A stretch of 64,000 nt of DNA from Catalinimonas alkaloidigena (GTDB taxonomy: Bacteria; Bacteroidota; Bacteroidia; Cytophagales; Flexibacteraceae), in NCBI RefSeq assembly GCF_900100765.1, contig NZ_FNFO01000001.1, forward strand, positions 372,001 through 436,000, given 5' to 3'. This document shows, piece after piece, positions 1 through 9,663 of this stretch (positions are counted from its first letter, which is position 1; every line of letters begins with the position of its first letter). The translations under genes were made by a program, and so were the position numbers. The notes beneath the pieces were generated by a model. The model had not been told where the DNA came from. It made no database searches and saw only the letters and a program-made list of their open reading frames with translations.

Positions 1-354
1 AATGGCGACAGCCGCCTGATGACGGTACCGGCTTCCGGGAAGGTGCTGGAGGCCATTCGGTTGTTAAACAAAGAGGGCATTTCGCAGATTCCGGTCATGG
101 ACGAGCAGCAGCACATTGTGGGCAGCCTAACCGATAGCAAGGTGCTGCATCACCTTATCGAAAATCCGGAAATCAAAGACCGGGAAGTGCGCGAAATTAT
201 GGACCCGCCGTTCAAGTTTGTTGCCCTGGACAGCACGGTCGATGTGCTTTCGTCGTTGATCGACAAGGAAAACAAAGCCCTGTTGGTGCGCGACGAAGTC
301 AACCGGATTCACATCATCACCCAGGCAGATCTGTTGCTGGCTGCCACGAACTGA
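1..354 (+). CDS. C-terminal tandem CBS domains of a truncated protein, probably a cystathionine beta-synthase-like enzyme
   Basis: The reading frame is open from base 1, so the gene begins upstream of the window; about 117 codons are visible. They form a Bateman module of two CBS motifs. The first contains 'ISQIPVMDEQQHIVGSLTD' and the second 'VREIMDPPFKFVALDSTVDVL' followed by 'IHIITQADLL'. Such pairs bind adenosyl ligands and regulate an attached enzyme or channel. In Bacteroidota this type of C-terminus commonly belongs to PLP-dependent cystathionine beta-synthase/cysteine synthase proteins of about 450 residues. That assignment is inference, because the catalytic domain lies outside the window. 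The gene ends at a hairpin terminator shared with the convergent M16 peptidase gene. Confidence 0.75.
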   Translation, partial: NGDSRLMTVPASGKVLEAIRLLNKEGISQIPVMDEQQHIVGSLTDSKVLHHLIENPEIKDREVREIMDPPFKFVALDSTVDVLSSLIDKENKALLVRDEVNRIHIITQADLLLAATN

Positions 355-376
355 TAAGTAAGCAAAGCAAAAGCAT

Positions 377-410
377 AAAAAAGGCGCCGCTCTACAGCGG
401 CGCCTTTTTT
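377..410. terminator. bidirectional intrinsic terminator
   Basis: A perfect inverted repeat has arms aaaaaaggcgccgc and gcggcgcctttttt around a 6-base loop. It lies between the convergent CBS-domain gene and the M16 peptidase gene. The A-run and T-run on either side allow it to work for both strands. Confidence 0.9.
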
Positions 411-429
411 ATGTCTTAATCGGAGCTCT

Positions 430-3360
430 TTACTTGCCGCTCTTCTCCGCAGCACGCTTCCGGCTCTTCTTTTGTTTGGTAGGGGTCGCGCTCTTTTCGA
501 TCTGGATGGGCTCGTTTGTCATCGACGACTCGATGCGATTTCCCTCCATGTCGAGTTCTACCACCTCGTAGCCGAGTTTTTCCAGGCCGGCTTTGACGTT
601 CTGTTTGTCGCCTACCACCAGGATGTTCATCTTCTCAGGTTGTAGGTGTTTTTTCGCCAGGGCATCGATTTCGGCTTTGGTGATGCTTTGCAGGATTTTC
701 GCCTGTTCTTTCACGTAATCCTTATCGAGGTTGTACTTGATGATCCGCCCCAGAAAACCAGCCTTTTGGTAAGGCGTTTCGTAATCCAGTGCGTCACGCT
801 GTCCGATGGAACTTTTCATGAAGGCCAGTTCCTCGGGCGTAATGCCGTTGGTGTGGTAATCCTTGATCTCCTTCATAAATTCTACCACCGAGCTATCCGT
901 CGCATCGGCGCGCACTCCGGCCGAAGCGGTGAAAGGCCCCTGCAATTCCGACCCGCTGAAGTACGAACGCGCTCCGTAGGTCCAGCCTTTGTCTTCGCGC
1001 AGGTTCAAGTTGATACGGCTGTTAAAAGCTCCTCCGAGTGGGTAGTTCATCAACGTAGCTTTGTAATACTCGCCGGTAGCGTCGTAGGGAAGGGCCAGGT
1101 AGCCCATCCGGATTTGCGACTGCGGTGCCTGTTCTTTGTCTACCAGATAGATGCGTGTTTTGTCGATGGCCGGCGTCTCGCTGAACGTGACGGCAGGCAC
1201 CGGCTTGGCGGCCCAGGATTCCAGAAACGCCATGGCCGGTTTGGCTTCGCTTTCGGTCAGATCACCCACCACCACGGCATAGCTGTTGGCGGCTGAGAAG
1301 TACTGGTTGTAAAACGCTTTGACGTCGTCGAGTGTGATGTTTTCTACCGTTTCGGTAGTGCCGATGGCCGGAATGGACCGAATGCTACGCTCGCCGAACA
1401 GCAATCGGTCGTACACCTTGCTGGCAATCACTTCGGGTTGATTGTTCTGAAACGCAATGGCCTCGATCTGCTGCTTTTTCAGGCGGGCAAAATCGTCGGC
1501 ATCGAAGCGAGGATGGAACATGCGCTCGGCTGCCAGCGCTAACGTGGGCTGCAGGTTTTTCTTGAGCGATTGGATGTAGACGGTCATGGCTTCGTCGCCG
1601 GCATTGACGCTGACGCTGCTGCCCAGTTTTTCCAGTTCGGAGGCAAACGCTTCGGCGGTGTATTTTTCCGACCCTTCGTTCATCATGTCAGCCGTCAGGG
1701 CGGCAATACCGGCTTTGCCGGGATCGGACGCCGACAGGTAGTGCCCACCCGGAATGGTGATGGCGATGGTTACGGTCGGAATCTCGTTGTTTTCCGTACC
1801 GATCACCTTGATATCATTCCGGAGCTTGGCATTCCAGATGTCCGGCACTTTGACCAGCGGATTCGGGCCGGGCTTAGGGCGCATGGCCCGATCGAACGAA
1901 TCTTTGGCCTTGTTGTACGTCAGCCCATCGTATCCGTAATCGGGAGCCTGGTAACCCTTTTCCGATACCGTATAATTGTCAGCCTGCGCAATAGACGCCG
2001 TATCGCCTTTGGGCACCACACTCAGAATCACGGCATGTTTGCCCTTTACGTACTGGTTGTAGACGCGCATGACGTCGGCCGTGGTAACAGCCGTGTAGGC
2101 TTTCAACTCGTCGGCGATGTAGTTCGGATCATCCTGAAAAGTTTGATACGCCGCCAGTTGTGAGACTTTGCCTCGGACACTGGCCAGCCCGTTGATCAGG
2201 CGTGCTTCCGCCTGGGCTACAAAACGCTGGACGTCTTCTTCCGTAGGACCGCGTTGCTCAAACTCCTTCAGCGATTCGCGCACGATGGCTTCCGCGCTGG
2301 AAAGCGGTACGCCGGGGAAACTGATGACCGTCAGGTCCAGTTCGCCGCCGAGTTCCGAAGTGGGATGGCTGGCGTTGGCCTGCAGCGCTTTCTGAGGCTT
2401 TTCCAGGTTCTTATAGAAAAGCGAATTCTTGCCACCGCCCAGAATATCGGCGAGGCAGTCGAGGGCTGGTTCGTCGGGGTGATGACGCGGTACCGTGGGG
2501 AAGACTATTTGCAACAGCGGAAAACGCACGTTGTCTTCGTACGACACGTACCGGTCTTTTTCCAGAACAGGTGCGGGCAGGGTAACCGCTTCTACCTCAG
2601 GCCCAGCGGGAATCGAACCGAAATATTTCTCGGCCAGCGTCACGACTTGTTTTGGCTCTACATCGCCGCCGACGGTTAACGTGGCGTTGTTAGGGCCGTA
2701 CCAACGCAGGAAGAAGTTTTTCAGGTCGTTTACGTCGCTGCGGTCCAGGTCTTCCAGGTAACCGATGGTCAGCCAGGAATAAGGGTGTCCGTAAGGATAC
2801 AGGGCGCGTGCAACGTATTCGCGTACTAGCCCGTAGGGGCGGTTGTCGTAATTTTGGCCGCGTTCGTTTTTCACCGTAGCGCGCTGAATCTCAAACTTTT
2901 TCTGCGTGACAGCGTCCAGCAGAAAACCCATGCGGTCGGCTTCGAGCCAAAGCGCGGTTTCCAGTTGGTTAGTCGGGACCGTCTCGAAATAGTTGGTGCG
3001 GTCGCGGTTGGTGGACCCGTTCAGGGTGCCTCCCGATTCAGTCACGATTTTGAAATGTTCTTCGTCGGCCACGTGGTCGGAGCCCTGAAACATCATGTGC
3101 TCAAAAAAGTGGGCAAAGCCGGATTTGCCGATCTCTTCGCGCGCCGAACCTACGTGATACGTGACGTCCACATGAACAACAGGGTCGGAATGATCTTCGT
3201 GAACGATGAGCGTCAGTCCGTTGGATAGTTTGTACTTTTCAAACGGAATAACCAATTCATCGCCCTGCCTGGTTACCTTTTCAACCAACTTCGCCTGGCC
3301 GAAAGAGGATGCACTGGCCAAGAGGGCGAGGGCAAACACTGCGAGGGTTCGTTTAAGCAT
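430..3360 (-). CDS. M16 family zinc metallopeptidase, secreted (pitrilysin/insulinase-like, fused two-half form)
   Basis: This is a 976-aa protein with an N-terminal signal peptide ending near 'SSFGQA', so it acts in the periplasm or at the outer membrane. The inverted zinc motif HxxEH is HFFEH at residues 84-88, and a further glutamate follows about 75 residues later in 'ATVKNERGQ', as the family requires. The length matches the fused form that carries an active half (about 40-450) and an inactive half (about 510-930) forming a closed chamber. The C-terminus is a short lysine/arginine-rich tail. Family members degrade peptides or process exported proteins; the substrate cannot be told from the sequence. 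It is transcribed alone, convergent with the CBS gene, and sits downstream of the OmpA-family gene on the same strand but separated from it by a terminator. Confidence 0.92.
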   Translation of the reverse strand: MLKRTLAVFALALLASASSFGQAKLVEKVTRQGDELVIPFEKYKLSNGLTLIVHEDHSDPVVHVDVTYHVGSAREEIGKSGFAHFFEHMMFQGSDHVADEEHFKIVTESGGTLNGSTNRDRTNYFETVPTNQLETALWLEADRMGFLLDAVTQKKFEIQRATVKNERGQNYDNRPYGLVREYVARALYPYGHPYSWLTIGYLEDLDRSDVNDLKNFFLRWYGPNNATLTVGGDVEPKQVVTLAEKYFGSIPAGPEVEAVTLPAPVLEKDRYVSYEDNVRFPLLQIVFPTVPRHHPDEPALDCLADILGGGKNSLFYKNLEKPQKALQANASHPTSELGGELDLTVISFPGVPLSSAEAIVRESLKEFEQRGPTEEDVQRFVAQAEARLINGLASVRGKVSQLAAYQTFQDDPNYIADELKAYTAVTTADVMRVYNQYVKGKHAVILSVVPKGDTASIAQADNYTVSEKGYQAPDYGYDGLTYNKAKDSFDRAMRPKPGPNPLVKVPDIWNAKLRNDIKVIGTENNEIPTVTIAITIPGGHYLSASDPGKAGIAALTADMMNEGSEKYTAEAFASELEKLGSSVSVNAGDEAMTVYIQSLKKNLQPTLALAAERMFHPRFDADDFARLKKQQIEAIAFQNNQPEVIASKVYDRLLFGERSIRSIPAIGTTETVENITLDDVKAFYNQYFSAANSYAVVVGDLTESEAKPAMAFLESWAAKPVPAVTFSETPAIDKTRIYLVDKEQAPQSQIRMGYLALPYDATGEYYKATLMNYPLGGAFNSRINLNLREDKGWTYGARSYFSGSELQGPFTASAGVRADATDSSVVEFMKEIKDYHTNGITPEELAFMKSSIGQRDALDYETPYQKAGFLGRIIKYNLDKDYVKEQAKILQSITKAEIDALAKKHLQPEKMNILVVGDKQNVKAGLEKLGYEVVELDMEGNRIESSMTNEPIQIEKSATPTKQKKSRKRAAEKSGK

Positions 3361-3500
3361 AGGAGTAGGAGATGGTGAAATAAATCAGATAAAAACAACA
3401 ATAGCCTAACAACCCAAATTAGGACAAAAAAGATTGAGAGCGGATGATTTTTTTGACGAGCGGCCGGGGAGCAGGATTGGCCAGGTGCCATGCACTATAA

Positions 3501-3534
3501 AACAAAACCCCGCGATGCTCGGGCACCGCGGGGT
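3501..3534 (-). terminator. intrinsic terminator of the OmpA-family gene
   Basis: An 8-bp stem (accccgcg / cgcggggt) is followed, reading on the minus strand, by a T-rich stretch. It lies just past the stop codon of the OmpA-family gene and before the M16 gene. Confidence 0.8.
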
Positions 3535-3561
3535 AGAAATTGTTGCAGACTACGGGGTTGT

Positions 3562-5868
3562 TTAGAGGACGCTCAACAGGCGGATCTCTACTTTTCGATC
3601 CTTCTGTTTGTCCTGATCGTTCTTATAAAGTGCTTCCTGCGAAGTCTGTCCGTAGCCTTTGGCCACGATGCGTCGCCGCGGAATACCCCGGTCGTTGAAG
3701 TATTTCAGTACCGCACGGGCCCGCTCGTTAGAAAGGCGCAGGTTGTGCTCACGGTCTCCGGTCGCATCGGCATATCCCGAAATTTCGATCTTCAGGCTCG
3801 GGTTTTTCTTGAGTTGTGCCACCAGTGGATCGAGCTGCTTGGCAAATTCGGCTTGCAGGTCAGATTTGTTAACGGCAAAGTAAACCTTCGTGACGTCTAC
3901 CTGCACCGGTTTCGGGTCGGAAGAAGCGGTTACCGGCTTCGGCGAAGACTTGGTCGCGTCGAGGGCTAGCGGCTTGCCGCTTTTAGCATCTTCGTAATAG
4001 AATTCGCCTGAAGCCACCTGAATCTCCGGCGCGTTTTCCATCGGTACCTCGCCGGTCGGGTTGGTCGCCAACATCAACTCCATCAGGTAATTGTACGCCT
4101 CGGCATCTTCCGACGCAATGATGTTGTCCATCAGTTCATACAAATCGAGGCTGTCTTTAACCAGGCTGACTTCTTTGGCGAAGCGCGAATCGACCGCTAC
4201 CTTCTGCTGAGGACGTTCGGTATCGTAAAAGGCGTTTTTCACGGAGACCTCCTGGCCCACAATTTCGTCGAACTGCCGGATGGGCTTCAGGTGGATTTCC
4301 TGATAGAGTTCATAGAAATAGTCCTGGTGGGGAATTTTGATGGTGACCAACTGCGGTTGGTATCCTTCGGCTTCCACCACGAGGTCATACTCTTTGCCGG
4401 GAGGGAAAATGATCAGGTAATTGCCCGTTACCGCGTTGGACGAATACACATTCTGAATGGGTTCGCTGGTCTCCCGGTTGATCACTTTGATGGTCGTAGG
4501 GATCGGCGTGCGCTCTTCGCCCGAAACAACGCGGCCTTTCAACATGGTCAGGGGAATCATGTTCAGTTCCGCCGGAATGCCGAGGAAATAGATGTCCATG
4601 CTCCCGAAACCGCCCGGGCGGTTGGATGCAAAGTAGCCTTTTGTGCCGTCGGGGCTCATCACAAAGTAGCCGTCGTTGTGTACCGTATTGATCGGGTACC
4701 CGGCGTTGCGGGCATCGTGCCATTCGCCGCGAATGCGCATGGCTTTCATCACGTCGAGGCCGCCAATGCTACGTGGTCCGTCGGTATGGAAAAACAGCGT
4801 TTTGCCATCCGGATGAATAAAAGGGGCTTCTTCGTTGGCATCGGTGTTGATGGAAGGCCCCAGGTTGACGGCACGTCCCCATTGGCCTCGTTCGTCTTTT
4901 TCCATCATCCAGATGTCCATGCCGCCAAAGCCGCCGGGGCGGTTGCTGGCAAAATAGATGGCAGTACCGTCTGCTGACATGCTCGCACCGTTTTCCAGGT
5001 GGTTGCTGTTGACGGGCGCATCGACTGGGGAAGGCCCCTGCCAGTTTTTGCCATGAAGTTTGGCTTGGTACAGATTGCCGTTACCGTCGGCTGTACCCGT
5101 ATAGAGGAGCATCTGCTGGCCGTCGGGCGAAAGTGCGACGGCGCCGGTGTTTTGGGCTTGGGTGCTGAGTTCGACGCGTGCCGGAGTGTTCCATTGGCCG
5201 TTCTGCCCTTTGGCCTGGTAGATGGATTCCATCGGGCGGCCTCCTTTTACTTTGTCGTCGGCACGTACGGCGGTATACACCAGCATCGTTTCGTCGGCAT
5301 TGACCAGCGGCGAAAATTCCGAGAAGCTACTGTTGATAGTAGGCCCCACGTTCATCAGGACCACAGGCAGTTCGTTTGCCATGAGCCATTGGCCGTTGCG
5401 TGCCTGCGCTTTCACCATGCGTGCTTTGGCAATAAGCGGGTCGTTTTTAGGAGCGGTTTGCTCGAATTTGTCGACCTGCGCCATAGCGTCAGTGAAGCGC
5501 TGCGCCTGGTGGTAGGCCAATGCCAGGTGGTAATGGACATAATTGGGAACGGCTTCACCTTTGTTGTTAGCGGCAACCTCAAGAGGCTCAAGCGCTTTGG
5601 CCTGTACCGTAGGGTCTGGAGAAGCCAGATAAGACACACCCAATCCGTAGTTGACAGCCGGGTCGTTTGGGGCCGAACTTTTCAGTTTTTCGAAAAGCGG
5701 AAGCGCCTCCTCGTAGTTCTGAAGATTGAAAACGCGCATCGCTTTCTCAAGCGCGCGGTGGTCGGCTTGTTGTGACCAGGCAAGGCCCGGCCATAGTAGG
5801 TTGGGAAGTAAAAGAAGCCATCCCCATTGACTCCACCGGATCAACCGGCGTACATACTTCGTCGTCAT
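3562..5868 (-). CDS. OmpA-family protein with TPR, PD40 propeller and carboxypeptidase-regulatory-like domains (PorE-like architecture)
   Basis: The protein has 768 residues. After a signal peptide ending near 'LAWSQQ' come TPR-like helices (about 35-150) and then about five PD40/WD40-like blades. The last blades carry repeats such as 'FASNRPGGFGGMDIW' and 'FASNRPGGFGSMDIY'. A carboxypeptidase-regulatory-like domain follows at 'LKGRVVSGEERTPIP', and the C-terminus is an OmpA peptidoglycan-binding domain with 'VYFAVNKSDL' and 'NLRLSNERARAVL'. This domain order is that of PorE, the peptidoglycan-anchoring part of the type IX secretion system, and several T9SS cargo proteins are encoded nearby. 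Unlike lipoprotein PorE, no lipobox cysteine is visible after the signal peptide. Other Bacteroidota OmpA proteins share this domain order, so the PorE role is an inference. Confidence 0.85.
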   Translation of the reverse strand: MTTKYVRRLIRWSQWGWLLLLPNLLWPGLAWSQQADHRALEKAMRVFNLQNYEEALPLFEKLKSSAPNDPAVNYGLGVSYLASPDPTVQAKALEPLEVAANNKGEAVPNYVHYHLALAYHQAQRFTDAMAQVDKFEQTAPKNDPLIAKARMVKAQARNGQWLMANELPVVLMNVGPTINSSFSEFSPLVNADETMLVYTAVRADDKVKGGRPMESIYQAKGQNGQWNTPARVELSTQAQNTGAVALSPDGQQMLLYTGTADGNGNLYQAKLHGKNWQGPSPVDAPVNSNHLENGASMSADGTAIYFASNRPGGFGGMDIWMMEKDERGQWGRAVNLGPSINTDANEEAPFIHPDGKTLFFHTDGPRSIGGLDVMKAMRIRGEWHDARNAGYPINTVHNDGYFVMSPDGTKGYFASNRPGGFGSMDIYFLGIPAELNMIPLTMLKGRVVSGEERTPIPTTIKVINRETSEPIQNVYSSNAVTGNYLIIFPPGKEYDLVVEAEGYQPQLVTIKIPHQDYFYELYQEIHLKPIRQFDEIVGQEVSVKNAFYDTERPQQKVAVDSRFAKEVSLVKDSLDLYELMDNIIASEDAEAYNYLMELMLATNPTGEVPMENAPEIQVASGEFYYEDAKSGKPLALDATKSSPKPVTASSDPKPVQVDVTKVYFAVNKSDLQAEFAKQLDPLVAQLKKNPSLKIEISGYADATGDREHNLRLSNERARAVLKYFNDRGIPRRRIVAKGYGQTSQEALYKNDQDKQKDRKVEIRLLSVL

Positions 5869-5908
5869 GAAATATTTTCCTTAATGGACTAATAATTGCA
5901 GAAGCGTT

Positions 5909-5916
5909 CAAAAATA
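5909..5916 (-). promoter_or_regulatory. candidate -7 box for the OmpA-family gene
   Basis: On the minus strand the sequence is TATTTTTG, matching TANNTTTG, about 40 bases upstream of the ATG. No TTTG or TTG box at the usual distance is visible, so support is limited. Confidence 0.35.
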
Positions 5917-6146
5917 ACTGCCTGAACTACAACATCCTTATGGGGCAATTCTGGGCTAGCGCTTTATGCGTACCATTTACGCAGACGAGGGGGAGGGGAG
6001 GGATGGTACTTTTCAACAAATACATAACAAATCCTACACAGCGTGAGAATTGTTTAATGGCCGAGTCAAATTGAAAATTCGCCGAGAAATTGGGGTATTC
6101 CGTAAAATAACGTAATTTAAAAGAGATAGTGTTGGGTGTATAATGT

Positions 6147-6154
6147 TATATTTG
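6147..6154 (+). promoter_or_regulatory. candidate -7 box for the small secreted protein gene
   Basis: TATATTTG matches the Bacteroidota -7 consensus TANNTTTG and lies 40 bases upstream of the ATG. The -33 box is not convincing. Confidence 0.45.
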
Positions 6155-6194
6155 CATTGAATCTAATACGGAAACTTACCTGATACCGAAGGCC

Positions 6195-6659
6195 ATGAAG
6201 ATCGTAAACATAATCCTCCTCTTTGTTGTAAACCTGATGATGGTTATGCCTGCTCAGGCACAACTTTCGCGCAAGACTACCGAGCCTGAGTTCAAGGTAA
6301 CTTACGAAGGCTATGAAATTGACACCCGGGAGGGGCTCTACATCCCGAAAGAGGGGTTCTTCCAGATCGATCTGGCCAATCAGCAAGAATTATACGCTTC
6401 GCTGCCCGACGACGCCTACATCAGCTTCATTTCTTCCGAAGCACGCTTGATCAGCCCGCAGGATGGCACGGTGGTCAGCATGACGCAGGATCACGAGTTT
6501 CTGGACAACGATCTGGACCTGATTCCAATTATGCGTCAGGCCGCGGCACACGACAAGCTGGAGCTGGAAGTGAAATACGTGTACGTGGCACGCAAAGGAA
6601 ATGGTAAAACCAAGGTATTGAAAGAAGGCTCTAAAGTGCTGTCCGTACCGCTCAAGTAA
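6195..6659 (+). CDS. secreted protein of unknown function
   Basis: This is a 154-aa protein that I do not recognise. It begins with a clear signal peptide, 'MKIVNIILLFVVNLMMVMPAQAQ', so the mature part of about 130 residues is periplasmic or surface-exposed. The mature part is mixed alpha/beta with many acidic residues ('FLDNDLDLIPIMRQ') and a strand-rich basic C-terminus ('VKYVYVARKGNGKTKVL'). There is no cysteine, lipobox or T9SS tail. It is transcribed alone, from a probable promoter 40 bases upstream to a strong terminator shared with leuS. Confidence 0.75.
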   Translation: MKIVNIILLFVVNLMMVMPAQAQLSRKTTEPEFKVTYEGYEIDTREGLYIPKEGFFQIDLANQQELYASLPDDAYISFISSEARLISPQDGTVVSMTQDHEFLDNDLDLIPIMRQAAAHDKLELEVKYVYVARKGNGKTKVLKEGSKVLSVPLK

Positions 6660-6690
6660 CACGAGCGGACTTTTTGCCCTCCTTTTCCGT

Positions 6691-6728
6691 AAAAAAGCCC
6701 TGCATCATTCCGATGCAGGGCTTTTTTT
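6691..6728. terminator. bidirectional intrinsic terminator
   Basis: The arms aaaaaagccctgcat and atgcagggctttttt form a perfect inverted repeat between the convergent small secreted protein gene and leuS. It has A- and T-runs for both directions. Confidence 0.9.
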
Positions 6729-6745
6729 GTAGGGGCACAAGCGGA

Positions 6746-9559
6746 TTAAACAACAATGTTGATGATCCGCTGAGGCACGATGATGACCTTTTTCGGTGGT
6801 TTGCCTTCTGTCCATTTCTGGACGGTTTCCGAAGCCAGCACTTCCCGTTCCATCTCAGCTTTCGGCATGTCGAGGGCAAAGGCCATGCGGGTGCGCATCT
6901 TGCCGTTGATCGAAACGGGATATTCAAAGCTATCTTCGCGCAGGTACTTCTCTTCCCACTGCGGCCAGGGCGCACGCGTGACGCTGTTGCGATGCTCGGC
7001 GGGCAGGGCCTGCGGCCAGTTCTCGCTGAGTTGCGCCCACAGTTCCTCGGCCAGGTGAGGCGCATACGGGGAGAGCATCACCAGCAACTCCTGCAAGATG
7101 GCCCGCTTGTGGCAGTTCAGCGAAGTCAGTTCGTTCACGCAGATCATCATCGTACTAACGGGCGTATTGAACGAGTCGCGTTCGATGTCCTGTTCCACCT
7201 TTTTCAGCGTTTGGTGCAGCACCTTAAGTTCGGCCGGGGTGGGTGCCTCGTCGGTGACCAGCAGCTTGCCCTCTTCGTCATAAAAGAGACGCCATACTTT
7301 CCGCAGAAATTTGAAGGCTCCGTCGATGCCGTTTGTGTTCCAGGGTTTCGACTGTTCCAGCGGGCCCAGAAACATCTCGTACAGCCGTAGGGTATCGGCA
7401 CCGTAGCGCGCGACAATATCGTCCGGATTCACTACGTTGAACCACCGCTTCGACATTTTCTCTACGGCATAGCCGCACCGGTACTGACCCGCTTCCAGGA
7501 TGAATTCGGCCTCGGCGTTTTCGGGTCGCCACTGGCGGAAGGCTTCTACGTTCAATACGTCGTTTTCGACCAGATTCACGTCCACGTGCTGCTCGATGAC
7601 GTCGTACTGATCTTTGAGTCCCATCGAAACAAAAACCGGCTTACCCGACTTGCCCTCTGGCGATTTGACCAGGTATACCAAATTGGAGCGCCCCTGAATC
7701 ATACCCTGGTTGATCAACTTCTGGAACGGTTCCTCGTGGAAAATGTAGCCACGGTCGTACAGAAACAAGTTCCAGAAACGGGAATAGAGTAGGTGACCGG
7801 TGGCGTGCTCGGTGCCCCCGATGTACAGGTCCACCTGATTCCAGTACTTCACAGCCTCTTCACTGACGAACTGCTGGTCGTTTTGCGGGTCCATGTAGCG
7901 CAGGAAGTACCAGCTCGAACCGGCCCAGCCGGGCATGGTGGTCAGTTCATAGTCGTATTTTCCATGGTATTGCCAGCCTTCGGCCCGCGCCAACGGCGGT
8001 TCGCCGGTCTCAGTCGGCTTATACTGGTCGATTTCCGGCAGAACCAGCGGCAGTTCGGCGTCGTCCACCAGTTGCGGCAGACCGTCTTTGAAATAGATCG
8101 GCACCGGCTCGCCCCAGTAACGCTGCCGGCTGAAAATAGCGTCGCGCATCCGGAAGTTCACCTTAGCTTTGCCCAGACCCAATTCCTCGGCTTTAGCAAT
8201 GGCCGCGTCGATGGCTTCGCGGCAGGTCATGCCGTTCAGAAAACCGGAATTGATCATGACGCCCTCTTTGGTGGGATTGGCCCCCGCCTCCGGATCGGTA
8301 CCTTCGATGACCGGACGGATCTCCAGACCGAAATGCTTTGCGAAGCGATAGTCGCGTTCGTCGGAAGCCGGTACGGCCATCACCACGCCCGTGCCGTAGC
8401 CGGCCAGCACGTAGTCGGCAATCCACAGCGGAATCTCTTCGTCGCTCAGCGGATTCTTGACATAACTGCCTGTGAATACGCCCGAAACGGTTTTGACGTC
8501 GCTCATGCGGTCCAGTTCCGAACGGCTCTTGGTTTCGTCCAGATAGGCTTCGACGGCCGCTTTCTGTTCGGGAGTAGTCAGGTCGGGGACCAGTTCGTGT
8601 TCGGGCGCGACCACCACGTACGTGACGCCGAAAATGGTGTCGGCGCGTGTGGTAAACGCGGTCAGCGTGATGTCTTTGCCCACCACGGGGAAGTTCAGTT
8701 CCGCGCCGTTCGATTTGCCGATCCAGTTGCGTTGCATGTCGACCATGGCGTCCGACCACGCCAGCGTATCCAGGTTGCGCAGCAGGCGGTCTGCATAGGC
8801 GGTGATGCGGAGCATCCACTGTTGCATTTTCCGACGTTCGACTGGATAGCCCCCCCGTTCCGACACGCCGTCTTTCACTTCGTCGTTGGCCAACACAGTT
8901 CCCAGCGCCGGGCACCAGTTCACGGTGGCTTCTGTCAGGTAGGCCAGCCGGTACTTGAGCAGCAGCGTTTGCTGTTCCTGCTCCGACATTTTCTGCCACG
9001 TCTCGGCCGAGAAGCGAGGCGTATCCTCATCGCTCACGGCCTGCACGTCCAAGTTGCCGTTGTGCGCGAAAGCATCGATCAGCGTAGCGATGGGCTCGGC
9101 CCGGTCGGTAGTCTGGTTGTACCAGGAATCGAACAACTGGCTGAAGATCCATTGCGTCCAGCGGTAAAACGAAGGATCAGACGTCTGCACCTCGCGATCC
9201 CAGTCGTACGAAAACCCGATGTTTTGTAGCTGTTCTTTGTAGCGACGGATGTTGTTTTCGGTCGTTATGGCCGGATGTTGCCCCGTTTCGATGGCGTATT
9301 GCTCAGCCGGCAGCCCAAACGCATCGAAACCCATCGGATGGAGTACGTTAAATCCTTTGTGGCGTTTGTAGCGCGCCACCACATCGGAGGCAATGTAACC
9401 CAGCGGGTGGCCGACGTGTAGCCCCGCGCCAGAAGGGTAGGGGAACATGTCGAGCACGTAAAACTTCGGTCGCGTAGGGTCGATCTCTGTCCGGTACGTG
9501 TGCTCGTTTCGCCAGTGTTGCTGCCATTTTTGTTCGATCGCTCGAAAATCGTATTCCAT
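6746..9559 (-). CDS. leuS: leucyl-tRNA synthetase
   Basis: This is a 937-aa cytoplasmic class I aminoacyl-tRNA synthetase that charges tRNA-Leu. The HIGH motif appears as HVGH at residues 48-51, within '[16 protein letters not shown]'. The KMSKS motif is KMSKR at 701-705. The connective editing domain lies between them, with the threonine-rich '[21 protein letters not shown]' segment and the '[13 protein letters not shown]' segment that are typical of LeuRS. The C-terminal anticodon-binding domain follows. Length and motif order match bacterial LeuRS. The gene has its own promoter (TTG-N19-TACTTTTG) about 30 bases upstream of the ATG and ends at the shared hairpin terminator. Confidence 0.98.
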   Translation of the reverse strand: MEYDFRAIEQKWQQHWRNEHTYRTEIDPTRPKFYVLDMFPYPSGAGLHVGHPLGYIASDVVARYKRHKGFNVLHPMGFDAFGLPAEQYAIETGQHPAITTENNIRRYKEQLQNIGFSYDWDREVQTSDPSFYRWTQWIFSQLFDSWYNQTTDRAEPIATLIDAFAHNGNLDVQAVSDEDTPRFSAETWQKMSEQEQQTLLLKYRLAYLTEATVNWCPALGTVLANDEVKDGVSERGGYPVERRKMQQWMLRITAYADRLLRNLDTLAWSDAMVDMQRNWIGKSNGAELNFPVVGKDITLTAFTTRADTIFGVTYVVVAPEHELVPDLTTPEQKAAVEAYLDETKSRSELDRMSDVKTVSGVFTGSYVKNPLSDEEIPLWIADYVLAGYGTGVVMAVPASDERDYRFAKHFGLEIRPVIEGTDPEAGANPTKEGVMINSGFLNGMTCREAIDAAIAKAEELGLGKAKVNFRMRDAIFSRQRYWGEPVPIYFKDGLPQLVDDAELPLVLPEIDQYKPTETGEPPLARAEGWQYHGKYDYELTTMPGWAGSSWYFLRYMDPQNDQQFVSEEAVKYWNQVDLYIGGTEHATGHLLYSRFWNLFLYDRGYIFHEEPFQKLINQGMIQGRSNLVYLVKSPEGKSGKPVFVSMGLKDQYDVIEQHVDVNLVENDVLNVEAFRQWRPENAEAEFILEAGQYRCGYAVEKMSKRWFNVVNPDDIVARYGADTLRLYEMFLGPLEQSKPWNTNGIDGAFKFLRKVWRLFYDEEGKLLVTDEAPTPAELKVLHQTLKKVEQDIERDSFNTPVSTMMICVNELTSLNCHKRAILQELLVMLSPYAPHLAEELWAQLSENWPQALPAEHRNSVTRAPWPQWEEKYLREDSFEYPVSINGKMRTRMAFALDMPKAEMEREVLASETVQKWTEGKPPKKVIIVPQRIINIVV

Positions 9560-9590
9560 GAGTCGGGAGGAAAATTGGATAGAAAGGCTG

Positions 9591-9620
9591 CAAAAGTAGC
9601 GGAATTCGCCCGGAGGTCAA
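9591..9620 (-). promoter_or_regulatory. promoter of leuS
   Basis: Reading the minus strand, TTG (9620-9618) is separated by 19 bases from TACTTTTG (9598-9591). This fits the primary Bacteroidota promoter TTTG-N19-21-TANNTTTG. It lies 32 bases upstream of the leuS ATG, in the gap after the GNAT gene's stop. Confidence 0.7.
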
Positions 9621-9663
9621 GAAGGCCCGGTGGGTTGGCAGGCATCCGGCCACAAAAGCGTGT

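Larger units (their letters stand above)
5869..6194. other. divergent intergenic region, AT-rich, with candidate promoters
   Basis: No gene is seen here. The region separates the OmpA-family gene (minus) from a small secreted protein gene (plus), so it must hold two promoters. Two candidate -7 boxes fit the Bacteroidota form TANNTTTG and are listed separately; neither has a convincing -33 box. Confidence 0.6.
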
